DNA of 16,846 bases from RGVT01 sp037129475 (GCA_037129475.1 JBAXUY010000062.1:1-16846), one strand, 5' to 3'. Counted from the stretch's first letter, positions 6,293 through 16,328 are shown. A program made the numbers and translations. Notes: generated from the sequence alone by a model not told the origin.

Positions 6293-7648
6293 CTACAGGC
6301 GGCGCAGGGACTCGTCGAGGACCTCGATCATGAACCCGGCGTCTGCCTCGGTGAGGCACATCGGCGGCTTGATCCGCAGCACGTTGCCGTGGAGTCCGCC
6401 CTTGCCGATCAGGAGGCCGAGCTCGCGGCAGGTCTCGAACACCCGCATGCACTCCTGCGTCGCCGGCTCTTTCGTCGCGCGGTTCCCGACCAACTCGATG
6501 CCGAGCATGAGCCCGAGGCCGCGGACGTCGCCGATGATGTCGTGCTTTCCGGCGAGCGCCTCGAATCCCGCCTTCAGCCGTCCGCCGATCCGCGCGGCGT
6601 TCGCCTGGATGCCGTCCTCGTCGATCACCTGCAGCACCGCCCGGCCCTGCGTGCAGGTCACCGGATTGCCGCCGAAGGTGTTGAAGTGGATTCGCGACGT
6701 GAGCGATCGGGCGATCGCGGGCGTGGTCACCACGGCCGCCAGGGCCGCGCCGTTGCCGATTCCCTTGGCCATCGTGACGATGTCGGGAACGACGCCCTGC
6801 GTCTCGAAGCCCCAGAAGTGCGAGCCGGTGCGGGCAAAGCCCGCCTGCACCTCGTCGGCGATGCACAGGCCTCCTGCGGCGCGGACGTGCTCGTAGGCCG
6901 CCTTCAGGTAGCCGTCCGGGAAGACGACGGCGCCGCCGACGCCCTGGATGCTCTCGGCGATGAAGGCGGCGACCTTTCCCGGCGTCCCGAACTCGATCAG
7001 GCTGTGCACGTCGGCGGCATACTTCCGGCCCGCCTGCGGATCGTCGTAGCCGTACGGGCCGCGGAGCCGGTCGGGGAACACCGTGTGGTGCACGCCGAAC
7101 GAATGCGGCACGTTGAACTTCCAGGTGTGATGGCTCGTGAGCCCCATCGTCTGCATGCTGCCGCCGTGGTAGCCGTTGCGCAGGGCGAGCACGTCGAAGT
7201 TGCCCGTGTACGCCCGGGCCATCAGGATCGCGAGGTCGTTGGCCTCCGAGCCCGAGTTCACGAAGTAGCAGACCTTGAGGTCGCCCGGCATCCGCGCCGC
7301 GAGGTCGCGGGCGTACTCGGCGATGCAGGGGTTGAGGTAGATCGTCGTCGTATGCTGGAGAATCTCGTTCTGCCGGTTCACGGCCGCCACGATCTTCGGG
7401 TGGCAGTGGCCTACGCTCACCGTCACGATCCCCCCGAAGCCGTCGAGGTAGCGGCGCCCCGTTTCGTCGTAGAGGTACTGCATGTGCCCCTCGACGATCA
7501 TCAGGGGCTCCCTGTAGTAGGTGAAGATCGCCGGATTGACGAACTGCTTTCGCAGTGCGAGCACCTCCTGCTTCGACGGGCCTGCGTACGGCCGCGGGCG
7601 GTGGGTGCAGGCGGGCAGTGTCGGGGCGGTCGGCGTCGTCGTGGCCAT
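6293..7648 (-). CDS. Class III aminotransferase, AGXT2/PYD4-like (probable beta-alanine / beta-aminoisobutyrate transaminase)
   Basis: 451-residue PLP-dependent fold-type I (class III) aminotransferase. SGSEAND (132-138) binds the PLP phosphate, YHGG (160-163) stacks on the cofactor, DEVQAGFARTG starts at 265 with Asp265 contacting the pyridine nitrogen, and Lys295 in MAKGIGNG is the Schiff-base lysine. The segments GIVTVSVGHCHPKIVAAV and VNSGSEANDLAILMARA closely resemble my recollection of human AGXT2 and plant PYD4, which transaminate beta-aminoisobutyrate, beta-alanine and glyoxylate. In this operon the likely reaction is beta-alanine (or beta-aminoisobutyrate) plus pyruvate or glyoxylate to (methyl)malonate semialdehyde. 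It is last in the operon, 10 bp after the permease stop. The ribosome site is weak. A generic omega-amino acid or ornithine transaminase is less likely given the context. Confidence 0.9.
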   Translation of the reverse strand: MATTTPTAPTLPACTHRPRPYAGPSKQEVLALRKQFVNPAIFTYYREPLMIVEGHMQYLYDETGRRYLDGFGGIVTVSVGHCHPKIVAAVNRQNEILQHTTTIYLNPCIAEYARDLAARMPGDLKVCYFVNSGSEANDLAILMARAYTGNFDVLALRNGYHGGSMQTMGLTSHHTWKFNVPHSFGVHHTVFPDRLRGPYGYDDPQAGRKYAADVHSLIEFGTPGKVAAFIAESIQGVGGAVVFPDGYLKAAYEHVRAAGGLCIADEVQAGFARTGSHFWGFETQGVVPDIVTMAKGIGNGAALAAVVTTPAIARSLTSRIHFNTFGGNPVTCTQGRAVLQVIDEDGIQANAARIGGRLKAGFEALAGKHDIIGDVRGLGLMLGIELVGNRATKEPATQECMRVFETCRELGLLIGKGGLHGNVLRIKPPMCLTEADAGFMIEVLDESLRRL

Positions 7649-7658
7649 GGCAGGCTCG

Positions 7659-9112
<1,454 letters not shown>

Positions 9113-9116
<4 letters not shown>

Positions 9117-10492
9117 GGCGACGGCGTCCGGTGGAGGAATCGGCCCCAGCCGACGGTGCCGCAGAACCTGCCGTCGCGCACCGCAACCTCGCCACGGACC
9201 GTGACGATCCACGGCCGGCCCTCGATCGGCCAGCCTTCGAAGGCGTTGTAATCCACCGCCTGCGTCTGCGTCGCGGCGGAGATCGTGCCCCGGTACGACG
9301 GATCGTAGATCACGAGGTCGGCATCGGCGCCGGGCTGGATCACGCCCTTCCGCGGCCAGAGGCCGAAGATCCTGGCGGCGTTGGTGCTGGCGACCGCCAC
9401 GAACTGCTCCGGCGTGAGCCGGCCCCGCTTCACGCCGTGCGTCCAGAGCAGGTTGACCCGATCCTCGATCGACGGAATCCCGTTGGGGATCTTCGTGAAA
9501 TCGTCCCTGCCCATCGGCTTCTGCGTGGCGAAGTCGAACGGGGCGTGGTCGGTGGCCACGGTGTTCACGAGGCCGCTCCGCAGGCCATCCCAGAGCGCCG
9601 CCTGGTTGGCCGCGTCGCGGAGCGGCGGCGACATCACGTACTTCGCCCCCTCGAAGCCGGGCCTCTCGGCCCACGACTTGTCGAGCACGAGGTATTGGAT
9701 CAGCGTCTCGACGAAGACCCGCACGCCGCGCTTCCGGGCGGCGATCGCCGCGGCGAGGGCCTCCCGGCAGGAGAGGTGGACGATGTAGACGCAGGCTCCC
9801 GTGAGCTCGGCGAACGTCATGAGATGGTGCACGCCCTCGGCCTCCACCCGCGGTGGCCGGCTGTCGTGATGGGCGTCGGGGCCGGTGCGGCCCGCCGCCA
9901 GGAGCCGCTTCTGGAGCTCGGCCACGAGCGTCTCGTTCTCGCAGTGCGCGGTGACGATCACGCCGAGTTCCTGCGCGAGCGAGAGCGTGCGCCAGAGTTC
10001 GGCGTCGTCGACGCCGAAGGCCCCCTTGTAGGCGAGGAACACCTTGAAGCTGCCGACGCCGGCCCGGACGATCTCGCGGAGTTGCGCGGTGGAGTCGGCG
10101 TCGAACCGCGTCACGCCCATGTGGAACGTGTAGTCGCAGCAGGCCTTGCCCTCGGCCTGCGCCCGCCAGAGTGCGAAGCCCTCGGCGTGCGACATGTCCC
10201 GCGACGGGCAGACCATCTCGAAGATCGTCGTCGTGCCGCCGACGAGAGCCGCCCTCGTGCCGGTCTCGTAGTCATCCCTCGAGAACGTGCCCATGAAGGG
10301 CAGGTAGATGTGCGTGTGGGGGTCGATGAACCCGGGGAACACGAGCTTGCCCGCGGCGTCGATCACCTCGGCGCCGGCCGGCGGGTCGATGTGGCGGTCG
10401 ATGCGGGCGATCACGTCGCCGGCGCAGAGGATGTCGGCCGTGTACCGCGAATCGGCGTTGACGATGTCGGCGTTCTTGATCAGGAGCGTCAT
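9113..10492 (-). CDS. hydA: Dihydropyrimidinase / D-hydantoinase
   Basis: 459-residue cytosolic amidohydrolase-superfamily enzyme that hydrolyses dihydrouracil to N-carbamoyl-beta-alanine (and dihydrothymine to the isobutyrate analogue). All binuclear-metal ligands are visible: His59 and His61 in DPHTH, carbamylated Lys150 in SFKVFLAYKG, His183 in AHCEN, His239 in VHLSC and Asp315 in ATDHAPF. GRDDFTKIPNGIPSIEDR and AVDYNAFEGWPIEG are also standard dihydropyrimidinase features. The length is normal (about 460-480). The ATG at 10492 has no clear Shine-Dalgarno. The stop overlaps the permease GTG by four bases. A 131-bp spacer carrying two hairpins separates it from mmsA, so it could have some separate control. 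Phenylhydantoinase or allantoinase are alternatives on sequence alone, but preTA and the carbamoylase next door point to the pyrimidine pathway. Confidence 0.95.
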
Positions 10493-10524
10493 TTCACGAA
10501 CCAGTCGGAGGGGTCACAGTGTAT

Positions 10525-10545
10525 GGCATCGCAGGAGGCGATGCC
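10525..10545. repeat. Hairpin GGCATCGC-AGGAG-GCGATGCC
   Basis: A perfect 8-bp inverted repeat with a 5-base loop in the spacer between the mmsA stop and the dihydropyrimidinase start. On the minus strand it would be in the mRNA, about 30 nt before the dihydropyrimidinase start. There is no T-run. It is REP-like or an mRNA processing or stability element. Confidence 0.8.
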
Positions 10546-10583
10546 GTCGGCCGTGGAAACCCTTGGCGTTTCCACCGGCCGAC
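10546..10583. repeat. Hairpin GTCGGCCG-TGGAAAC / GTTTCCACCGGCCGAC
   Basis: The arms 10546-10560 and 10568-10583 pair over 15 bp with a single extra base in the right arm and a 7-base loop. It directly abuts the hairpin at 10525-10545. Lying 41 bp past the mmsA stop, the pair may attenuate transcription into, or protect the mRNA upstream of, the dihydropyrimidinase part of the operon. Confidence 0.8.
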
Positions 10584-10623
10584 CAAGCGGCACGAGGCCG
10601 GGGATGGCTCGTACCGCGTAAAG

Positions 10624-12117
10624 CTAGCGATCGGCCCAGATCGAGCCCTCGCCGAAGCTGAACCACCGCGTGGTCGTCACCTTCTGTTGTGTGTAGAACG
10701 CGACGCTCTCGCGGCCCTGCAGGTGGAGGTCGCCGAAGAACGAGGCGTGCCAGCCGCTGAACGGGAAGAACGCCATCGGGGCCGGCACGCCGATGTTGAT
10801 CCCGACCATGCCGGCCTGCACGCGGTGGCGGAACTCCCGAGCCGCCTTGCCGCTCCGCGTGAAGATCGCGGCGCCGTTGCCGTAGGGAGACGTGTTGGCC
10901 AGCTCGATCGCCGCGTCGAGATCCTCCATCCGCACGACGTTGAGCACCGGGCCGAAGACCTCCTCCTGCATCGTGATCATCCCGGGCCGCACGTGGTCGA
11001 GCACGGTCGGCCCCACGTAGAAGCCGCCCGGAGCCGAGGCCACCCGCGTGGTGCGGCCGTCGGTGAGCGGGGTGGCGCCCTGGCCGGCCGCCTGCGTGAT
11101 CAGTTCGCAGACTCTGGAACGGTGCTCGCGGCTGATCACGGCGCCCATCTGCGCCTCCGGATCGCGGTCGGTCGGGCCGACGCGGATCTTCGAGACGACA
11201 TCCACCAGTTGCGGCAGCACCGTGTCGGCGGCCTTGCCGATCGCCACGGCCGTCGAGCCGGCCATGCAACGCTCGCCGGCGCAGCCGAAGGCCGCTTCGA
11301 GGATGCCCGTCGCGGTGGGCGCGACGTCGGCATCGGGCATCACGAGCACGAAGTTCTTGGCACCGCCCGCCGCCTGCACCCGCTTGCCGTGGGCCGTGCC
11401 CTTTTCGTGGACATATTTCGCGATCGGCGTCGAGCCGACGAACGAGATCGCCTTGATCACCGGATGGGTGAGGAGCGCGTCGACCGCCTCGCGGCCACCG
11501 TGCACGACGTTGAGCACGCCCGGCGGCAGCCCCGCCTGGCAGGCCAGTTCGGCGATGCGGATCGTGGTGAGCGGCACCTTCTCGCTCGGCTTGAGCACGA
11601 ACGTGTTTCCGCAGGCGATCGCGATCGGCCACATCCAGAGCGGCACCATCGCGGGAAAGTTGAAGGGCGTGATCCCCGCCACGACGCCGAGCGGCTGCCG
11701 GATCGTGTCGCAGTCGATCCCGCGGGCCACGTTCTCGAGCGACTCGCCCATCAGCAGGCTCGGCGCGCCGCAGGCATACTCGATGTTCTCGAGCCCGCGG
11801 CGGACGTCGCCCCGGGCCTCGGCGAGCGTCTTGCCGTGCTCGGTCGTGACGCTCCGGGCGAGTTCCTCGAAGTGGTCCTCGAGGAGCACCTTGAGCCGGA
11901 AGAGGACCCGCGCCCGCTCGACCGGCGGCGTCTCCATCCACTTCGGGAACGCGTCGGCCGCCGCGCGGACCGCCTGGTCGACGACGCCGGCTCCGCAGAG
12001 CGGCGTCTCGGCGATCACGATGCCGATCGAGGGATTGTGGACCGGCGTGGTGGCGACGCCGGTGACGGTCGTCCACTCGCCGCCGATGAGGAGCGGGCAG
12101 GGCTTGATCTGTGACAT
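10624..12117 (-). CDS. mmsA: CoA-acylating (methyl)malonate-semialdehyde dehydrogenase
   Basis: 497-residue aldehyde dehydrogenase superfamily enzyme that oxidises malonate semialdehyde or methylmalonate semialdehyde with NAD+ and CoA to acetyl-CoA or propionyl-CoA plus CO2. The subclass is shown by GGAKNF (251-256) in place of the general-base Glu region of ordinary ALDHs, and by the catalytic loop GCAGERCMA with Cys284. ITPFNFPAMVPLWMWP (149-164) and the NAD-binding KPSEK (176-180) are also typical. The length matches MmsA/IolA (about 490-500). Valine and inositol catabolism use the same enzyme, but here its neighbours make it the last step of uracil/thymine breakdown. It follows preA by 45 bp, a gap holding a GCCGCC/GGCGGC hairpin (12129-12145), with only a weak ribosome site. 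Confidence 0.95.
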   Translation of the reverse strand: MSQIKPCPLLIGGEWTTVTGVATTPVHNPSIGIVIAETPLCGAGVVDQAVRAAADAFPKWMETPPVERARVLFRLKVLLEDHFEELARSVTTEHGKTLAEARGDVRRGLENIEYACGAPSLLMGESLENVARGIDCDTIRQPLGVVAGITPFNFPAMVPLWMWPIAIACGNTFVLKPSEKVPLTTIRIAELACQAGLPPGVLNVVHGGREAVDALLTHPVIKAISFVGSTPIAKYVHEKGTAHGKRVQAAGGAKNFVLVMPDADVAPTATGILEAAFGCAGERCMAGSTAVAIGKAADTVLPQLVDVVSKIRVGPTDRDPEAQMGAVISREHRSRVCELITQAAGQGATPLTDGRTTRVASAPGGFYVGPTVLDHVRPGMITMQEEVFGPVLNVVRMEDLDAAIELANTSPYGNGAAIFTRSGKAAREFRHRVQAGMVGINIGVPAPMAFFPFSGWHASFFGDLHLQGRESVAFYTQQKVTTTRWFSFGEGSIWADR

Positions 12118-12162
12118 GGCGTCTTCGGGCCGCCGCTGCGGCGGCTTCCTCTCGGGATTGGC

Positions 12163-13473
12163 TCAGGGATGGGCGGGGATCGGCTGCATCGTGCCGGCGG
12201 CGAGGCGGCCCTGGTATTGCTCCCAGCTCATCACCGGCCGCCCCGTGTCGACCGGCGTCATCGTGATGCAGCCGTCGACCGGGCAGACGATCGAGCAGAG
12301 GTTGCAGCCGACGCAGTCGTCCTCTCGCACCAGCGGCACGGGCTTGCCGGGCACGCGGCCCGGGCCGAGTCCGTAGGGCGCCGAGTCGACGAGGTCGATG
12401 CACTGGTGGGCGCCGTCCTCGCAGGCGATGTAGCAGAGGTTGCAGCCGATGCACGTGGCGTGGTCGATCCGGGCGACCCGCTTGTAGTTGAGATCGAGGT
12501 GCTTCCACTCCGTGACGTGCGGCACGGCCCTGCCGCGCAGGTCGGCGAGCGTCTTCATGCCCTTCGAGTCGAGGTAGGACGACAGGCCGTCGGTCATCTC
12601 CTCCACGATCCGGAAGCCGTAGTGCATGATCGCGGTGCACACCTGGAGGCTCGAGGCGCCGAGGGCCACGAACTCGGCCGCGTCGCGCCAGTTCGAGATG
12701 CCGCCGATCCCGGAGATCGGCAGGCCAACGGCGGGATCGGCCGCGCACGACTGCACCATGTTGAGCGCGATCGGCTTCACGGCCGGGCCGCAGTAGCCGC
12801 CGTGGGCGCTCTTGCCGGCCACGTACGGCTCCGGCGTGAGCGTGTCGAGGTTCACGTTGGTGATGCTGTTGATCGTGTTGATGAGGGAGATCGCGTCGGC
12901 CCCCGCCCGCTTCGCGGCGCGGGCCGCGAAGACGACGTTCGTGATGTTGGGCGTGAGCTTCACGATCACCGGGATCGTCGCCGCCTCCATCACCCAGCCC
13001 ACGATCGTCTCGGCCACGTCGGGGTTCTGGCCCACCGCCGATCCCATGCCCCGCTCGCACATGCCGTGTGGGCAGCCGAAATTCAGCTCGATGCCGTCGG
13101 CGCCGCAGTCGGCCGACCGCTTCACGAACTCGTGCCACCGCTCCCGCGTGTCGACCATCAGCGAGGCGATCACGGCGTGGTGCGGCCAGCGCTTCTTCAC
13201 CTCGGCGATCTCACGGAAGTTCGTCTCCGGCGAGCGGTCGCTGATCAGCTCGATGTTGTTGAATCCGGCCATCTTCTGGCCGCCGATCGTGAGCGCCGAG
13301 TAGCGCGAGGCCACGTTCACGATCGGCTCGCCGATCGTCTTCCAGACCACGCCTCCCCAGCCGGCCTCGAAGGCACGGTGGGCCTGATGGGCGGTGTTCG
13401 ACGGCGGGCCGCTCGCCACCCAGAAGGGGTTCGGCGACTTGATGCCGGCGAAGTCGGTGGTGAGGTCGGCCAT
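12163..13473 (-). CDS. preA: NAD-dependent dihydropyrimidine dehydrogenase, catalytic subunit PreA
   Basis: 436 residues: an FMN-binding dihydroorotate-dehydrogenase-like barrel (about 1-315) followed by a two-cluster ferredoxin domain. It reduces the uracil or thymine 5,6 double bond using electrons passed from PreT. NFGCPHGMCERGMG (131-144) holds the catalytic loop: N131 and C134 correspond to Asn668 and Cys671 of mammalian DPD. VKLTPNITN (171-179) and ISGIGGISNW (253-262) are FMN/substrate segments. The 4Fe-4S ligands are C341, C344, C347, C351 and C387, C390, C393, C397. Position 139 is an extra Cys where I recall Ser or Gly in relatives. It starts 9 bp after the preT stop, and the split PreT + PreA pair equals the two halves of eukaryotic DPYD. 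Confidence 0.96.
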   Translation of the reverse strand: MADLTTDFAGIKSPNPFWVASGPPSNTAHQAHRAFEAGWGGVVWKTIGEPIVNVASRYSALTIGGQKMAGFNNIELISDRSPETNFREIAEVKKRWPHHAVIASLMVDTRERWHEFVKRSADCGADGIELNFGCPHGMCERGMGSAVGQNPDVAETIVGWVMEAATIPVIVKLTPNITNVVFAARAAKRAGADAISLINTINSITNVNLDTLTPEPYVAGKSAHGGYCGPAVKPIALNMVQSCAADPAVGLPISGIGGISNWRDAAEFVALGASSLQVCTAIMHYGFRIVEEMTDGLSSYLDSKGMKTLADLRGRAVPHVTEWKHLDLNYKRVARIDHATCIGCNLCYIACEDGAHQCIDLVDSAPYGLGPGRVPGKPVPLVREDDCVGCNLCSIVCPVDGCITMTPVDTGRPVMSWEQYQGRLAAGTMQPIPAHP

Positions 13474-13482
13474 GGCGGTGGA

Positions 13483-14931
13483 TCAGCCCGTGCGGAGGGC
13501 CGCCTCCAGTTCGTGCACGCGGATCGGATGGTCGAACCCGGAGCCGGTGGCGCCCGTGGCCGCGCCGAGCCGCGACGCCTGGACGGGGCCGGCGATCGAC
13601 TCGCCCGCGAGCAGCCCGTGGATGCCCCGTGCCGCCTTCTTCCCCTCCGCCACCGCGTTGACGACCTCACGGCCGCCGTTGGCGCAGTCGCCGCCGACGA
13701 ACACGTGCGACAGGCTCGTCTGCATCGTGGCCGGGTCGTGGATCACCCGGCCGCGGGCATCGAGGCCGAGCGCGGGGAAGAGCCGGCGGAGGAAGTCGGC
13801 CTGCTTCTCCTGGCCGACGGCCTTGAGCACGAGGTCGCAGGGCACCGTCCACTCGCTGCCCGGCACGGCGACGGTGCGGCCGTCGCGCTGCTCGGTGCGC
13901 GCGAGCGTGAGGGCGGCCACGTGGCCGTTGTCGGCGACCACCGCGACCGGAGCGGCGTGGAAGTGGAAAGTCGCGCCGTCGGTCTTGGCGAGGTCGTATT
14001 CGAAGTCGTAGGCCGACATGTCCGCCGCGCCGCGGCGGTAGACGATCGTGGCCGACTCCGCGCCGAGCCGCTTCGCCTGCGTCACCGCGTCGATCGCGGT
14101 GTTGCCGCAGCCGATCACGGCGACGCGGCGGCCGACGGGCACTTCGTGGAGCGGCCGCGTGTGGATCCACTCGATGAAGTCGAGTGCATCGACCACCTCG
14201 GGCAGGTCTTCGCCGGGAATGCCCAGGCGATTGGCGCCGCCGAGGCCGATGCCGAGAAAGATCGCGTCGCTCTCCAGCTCGAGATCGGCGATCGAGACGT
14301 CGCGGCCGATCTCGCAGTCGTTTCGGAACGTCACGCCGAGCCGCTCGATCATCCGGACTTCGGCGAGGCTCACCTCGGGCCGCATCTTGTAGTAGGCGAT
14401 GCCGTAGGTGTTGAGCCCGCCCGCCGCGGGTTTCTTGTCGTAGACCGTCACCGCGTAGCCGAGCCGCGCGAGCTCGGCGGCGCAGCCAAGCCCTGCCGGG
14501 CCGGCCCCGAGCACGGCGACGCGGCGGCCGTTCCGGGCCGCGGGCGGGTGGAGCACGTCGATGCCCCGCGCGGCGACGTGGTCGGTGGCGTGCCGCTGCA
14601 GCCGGCCGATCTGGATCGGGTCCTTCTCCAGGTCGAGCATCACGCAGGCGCCTTCGCAGAGCACCTGCGTCGGGCAGACACGCGCGCAGCTCGCGCCGAG
14701 CACGTTCGCCTCGAGGATCGTGCGGGCCGCTCCGGTGACGTTGTCGGTGGCGATCTTGCGGATGAACGTCGGAACGTCGATCCCGGTCGGGCAGGCCATG
14801 ATGCAGGGCGCGTCGAAGCAGAAGAGGCAGCGGGCCGCCTCGACACGGGCCTCCTGCGGGGAGAGCGGCGGCCTGATCTCCGCCATCGTGGCATCCGCCT
14901 GCACGGCGTTGATGAGTGGCTGGATCGGCAT
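13483..14931 (-). CDS. preT: NAD-dependent dihydropyrimidine dehydrogenase, electron-input subunit PreT
   Basis: 482-residue flavoprotein related to the small subunit of glutamate synthase. It takes electrons from NAD(P)H through FAD and iron-sulfur clusters and passes them to PreA. An N-terminal cysteine-rich helical domain carries C35, C38, C43, C47 (CLFCFDAPCIMACP) and C82, C86, C92, C96 for two 4Fe-4S clusters. The FAD Rossmann motif GAGPAG is at 142-147 and the pyridine-nucleotide motif GCGNTA at 274-279. A further FAD segment with VFVGGDCANG lies near the C terminus. It is longer than E. coli PreT (about 410) through extra N- and C-terminal sequence. The ATG at 14931 has GAGGA at complement 14936-14940. 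It is first gene of the minus-strand operon, facing the divergent carbamoylase across a 146-bp spacer. Confidence 0.95.
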   Translation of the reverse strand: MPIQPLINAVQADATMAEIRPPLSPQEARVEAARCLFCFDAPCIMACPTGIDVPTFIRKIATDNVTGAARTILEANVLGASCARVCPTQVLCEGACVMLDLEKDPIQIGRLQRHATDHVAARGIDVLHPPAARNGRRVAVLGAGPAGLGCAAELARLGYAVTVYDKKPAAGGLNTYGIAYYKMRPEVSLAEVRMIERLGVTFRNDCEIGRDVSIADLELESDAIFLGIGLGGANRLGIPGEDLPEVVDALDFIEWIHTRPLHEVPVGRRVAVIGCGNTAIDAVTQAKRLGAESATIVYRRGAADMSAYDFEYDLAKTDGATFHFHAAPVAVVADNGHVAALTLARTEQRDGRTVAVPGSEWTVPCDLVLKAVGQEKQADFLRRLFPALGLDARGRVIHDPATMQTSLSHVFVGGDCANGGREVVNAVAEGKKAARGIHGLLAGESIAGPVQASRLGAATGATGSGFDHPIRVHELEAALRTG

Positions 14932-14980
14932 GCTGTCCTCGAACCTTCCGGCAGGTCCACCGCGGCCGTGCGAAGCGCTG

Positions 14981-15010
14981 AGGATACGAAACCGGACACC
15001 GGGATGGAAA
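14981..15010 (-). promoter_or_regulatory. Candidate promoter of the preT-preA-mmsA-hydA operon
   Basis: On the minus strand TTTCCA (15010 to 15005) and TATCCT (14986 to 14981) are separated by 18 bp and match the sigma70 boxes at four of six positions each. The predicted mRNA would begin about 40 nt before the preT ATG. This is weak support from sequence alone. Confidence 0.3.
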
Positions 15011-15023
15011 TGGAAACACCGGG
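14996..15023. promoter_or_regulatory. Direct repeat ACACCGGG x2 in the divergent control region, possible operator
   Basis: ACACCGGG occurs at 14996-15003 and again at 15016-15023, exactly 20 bp apart, which is close to two DNA helical turns. The repeats flank the candidate -35 box of the preT operon in the spacer shared with the carbamoylase gene. This arrangement fits a site for a regulator controlling both directions. The regulator itself is not in the window. Confidence 0.3.
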
Positions 15024-15077
15024 CCGTGGAGCGGTGCGATTGCCCGGGTGGCCGCGCAGAAGCGACGATGTCGTCGT

Positions 15078-16328
15078 ATGGGAGCCGCCCCCGATCCCCT
15101 GCGGACGATCCACGAACTCGAGCAGCTTCGTGCGCTCACCGGCGACGAGCACGGCGCCCAGCGGGTCGCCTTCACGCCGCGGTGGCTGACTGCGCGGGCC
15201 TGGCTGCGGGAGCGGTTCGCGGGCCTGCCCGTGGAGATGCATGACGACGCCGCCGGGAATTTCTGGGCGACCCTGCCGGGCGCGGCGGACGGCGCCCTGC
15301 TCATCGGCGGCCACATCGACTCGGTGCCAAACGGCGGCTGGCTCGACGGCTGCCTGGGCACGCTCGCCGGCGTCGAGGTGCTGAGGCGCATCTGTCGGCA
15401 GTACGACGGCCGGCCGCCCGTCACCGTGCGCGTGGTGGACTGGGCCGACGAGGAGGGGGCCCGGTTCGGCAAGAGCCTGTTCGGCTCCTCGGCCTGCTCG
15501 GGCAACCTCGACATGGACGAGGCGCGGCGGCTCGTCGATCAGGACGGCGTCGCACTGCCCGACGCGCTCCGCGCCGTCGGCATCGACTTCGGGCGGGTGC
15601 AGGAGAGCGGCCGGGAGCTTGCGACTGCCGCCGCCTACCTCGAACTCCACATCGAGCAGGGGCCCGTGCTGCTCGACCGCGGGCTGCCGCTCGGCGCGGT
15701 GCTCGGCACGTTCGGCGTCGAGCGGCATGCGATCACGTTCCGCGGGCAGGCCGCCCATTCCGGCAGCACGCCGATGAACCGCCGCCGTGACGCGTTTCTG
15801 GCCGCGGCCAGGATGGGTCAGGAGATCTACGCCATCGCGGCCGCGAGTGGCGGCGTCTGCACGATCGGATCCTGCACGACGAAGCCGGGGATCGTGACGA
15901 GCGTCGTCGAGGAGTGCCGGATCACGCTCGACCAGCGGCACCTCGATCCGGGGGCGCTGGCCGTCATGCTCGCGGCCGCCCATGCGGCGGCGGAGCGGTT
16001 CGCCGCCGAAGGCGGGGTGGAAGTTGCCTGGGAACGCCTCTGGCGGATCGCGCCGCGGCCCTTCGATCCAGGCCTCGTGGACCTGTGCGACGAGGCGATC
16101 CGGGAAACCTGCGGGGCATCGCTGCGACTGCCGTCGGGCCCGCTGCACGACGCCGCGGAGGTGGCGCGGGCCGGCGTGCCGACCGTGATGATGTTCGTGC
16201 AGAGCCTGCACGGGATCAGCCACAACCGGATCGAGGACACCCGGCGGGACCACCTCGAACTCGCGGTCCGCGCGTTCGACCGGCTGGCGTCCAAGGCCCT
16301 CGCCCTGATCGCGGAAAATCGGCCCTGA
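15078..16328 (+). CDS. M20-family N-carbamoyl-beta-alanine amidohydrolase (probable beta-ureidopropionase)
   Basis: 416-residue cytosolic binuclear-zinc amidase of the hydantoinase/carbamoylase family. It should release ammonia and CO2 from N-carbamoyl-beta-alanine, giving beta-alanine. Metal ligands are His79 (GGHIDSVPNGG), Asp90 (GWLDG), Glu126, His191 (HIEQGP) and His382 (ISHNRIEDT), with Glu125 as general base (DEEG). GQAAHSGSTPM (224-233) is the dimer/substrate lid segment, with His227. This matches yeast PYD3-type beta-alanine synthase, not the nitrilase type of animals and plants. Allantoate amidohydrolase and L-carbamoylase are related, but the locus favours the pyrimidine role. I chose the ATG at 15078, although a GTG at 15048 is possible, and neither has a clear ribosome site. 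It is divergent from the rest of the pathway operon. Confidence 0.92.
   Translation: MGAAPDPLRTIHELEQLRALTGDEHGAQRVAFTPRWLTARAWLRERFAGLPVEMHDDAAGNFWATLPGAADGALLIGGHIDSVPNGGWLDGCLGTLAGVEVLRRICRQYDGRPPVTVRVVDWADEEGARFGKSLFGSSACSGNLDMDEARRLVDQDGVALPDALRAVGIDFGRVQESGRELATAAAYLELHIEQGPVLLDRGLPLGAVLGTFGVERHAITFRGQAAHSGSTPMNRRRDAFLAAARMGQEIYAIAAASGGVCTIGSCTTKPGIVTSVVEECRITLDQRHLDPGALAVMLAAAHAAAERFAAEGGVEVAWERLWRIAPRPFDPGLVDLCDEAIRETCGASLRLPSGPLHDAAEVARAGVPTVMMFVQSLHGISHNRIEDTRRDHLELAVRAFDRLASKALALIAENRP

Noticed and set aside
9117..9674. N-terminal extension of the NCS1 permease
   Set aside because: The open frame continues inside the dihydropyrimidinase gene, but that stretch is Arg-rich out-of-frame translation. 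The GTGA overlap start gives the normal family length.
10514..13138. An 874-codon minus-strand open frame across mmsA and preA
   Set aside because: Out of frame with both real genes, low-complexity Arg-rich product, no domain.
12169..15189. A 1006-codon plus-strand open frame opposite preA and preT
   Set aside because: Antisense shadow of two genes with intact catalytic motifs. The translation is Arg/His/Val/Asp-rich with no family features, typical of high-GC DNA.
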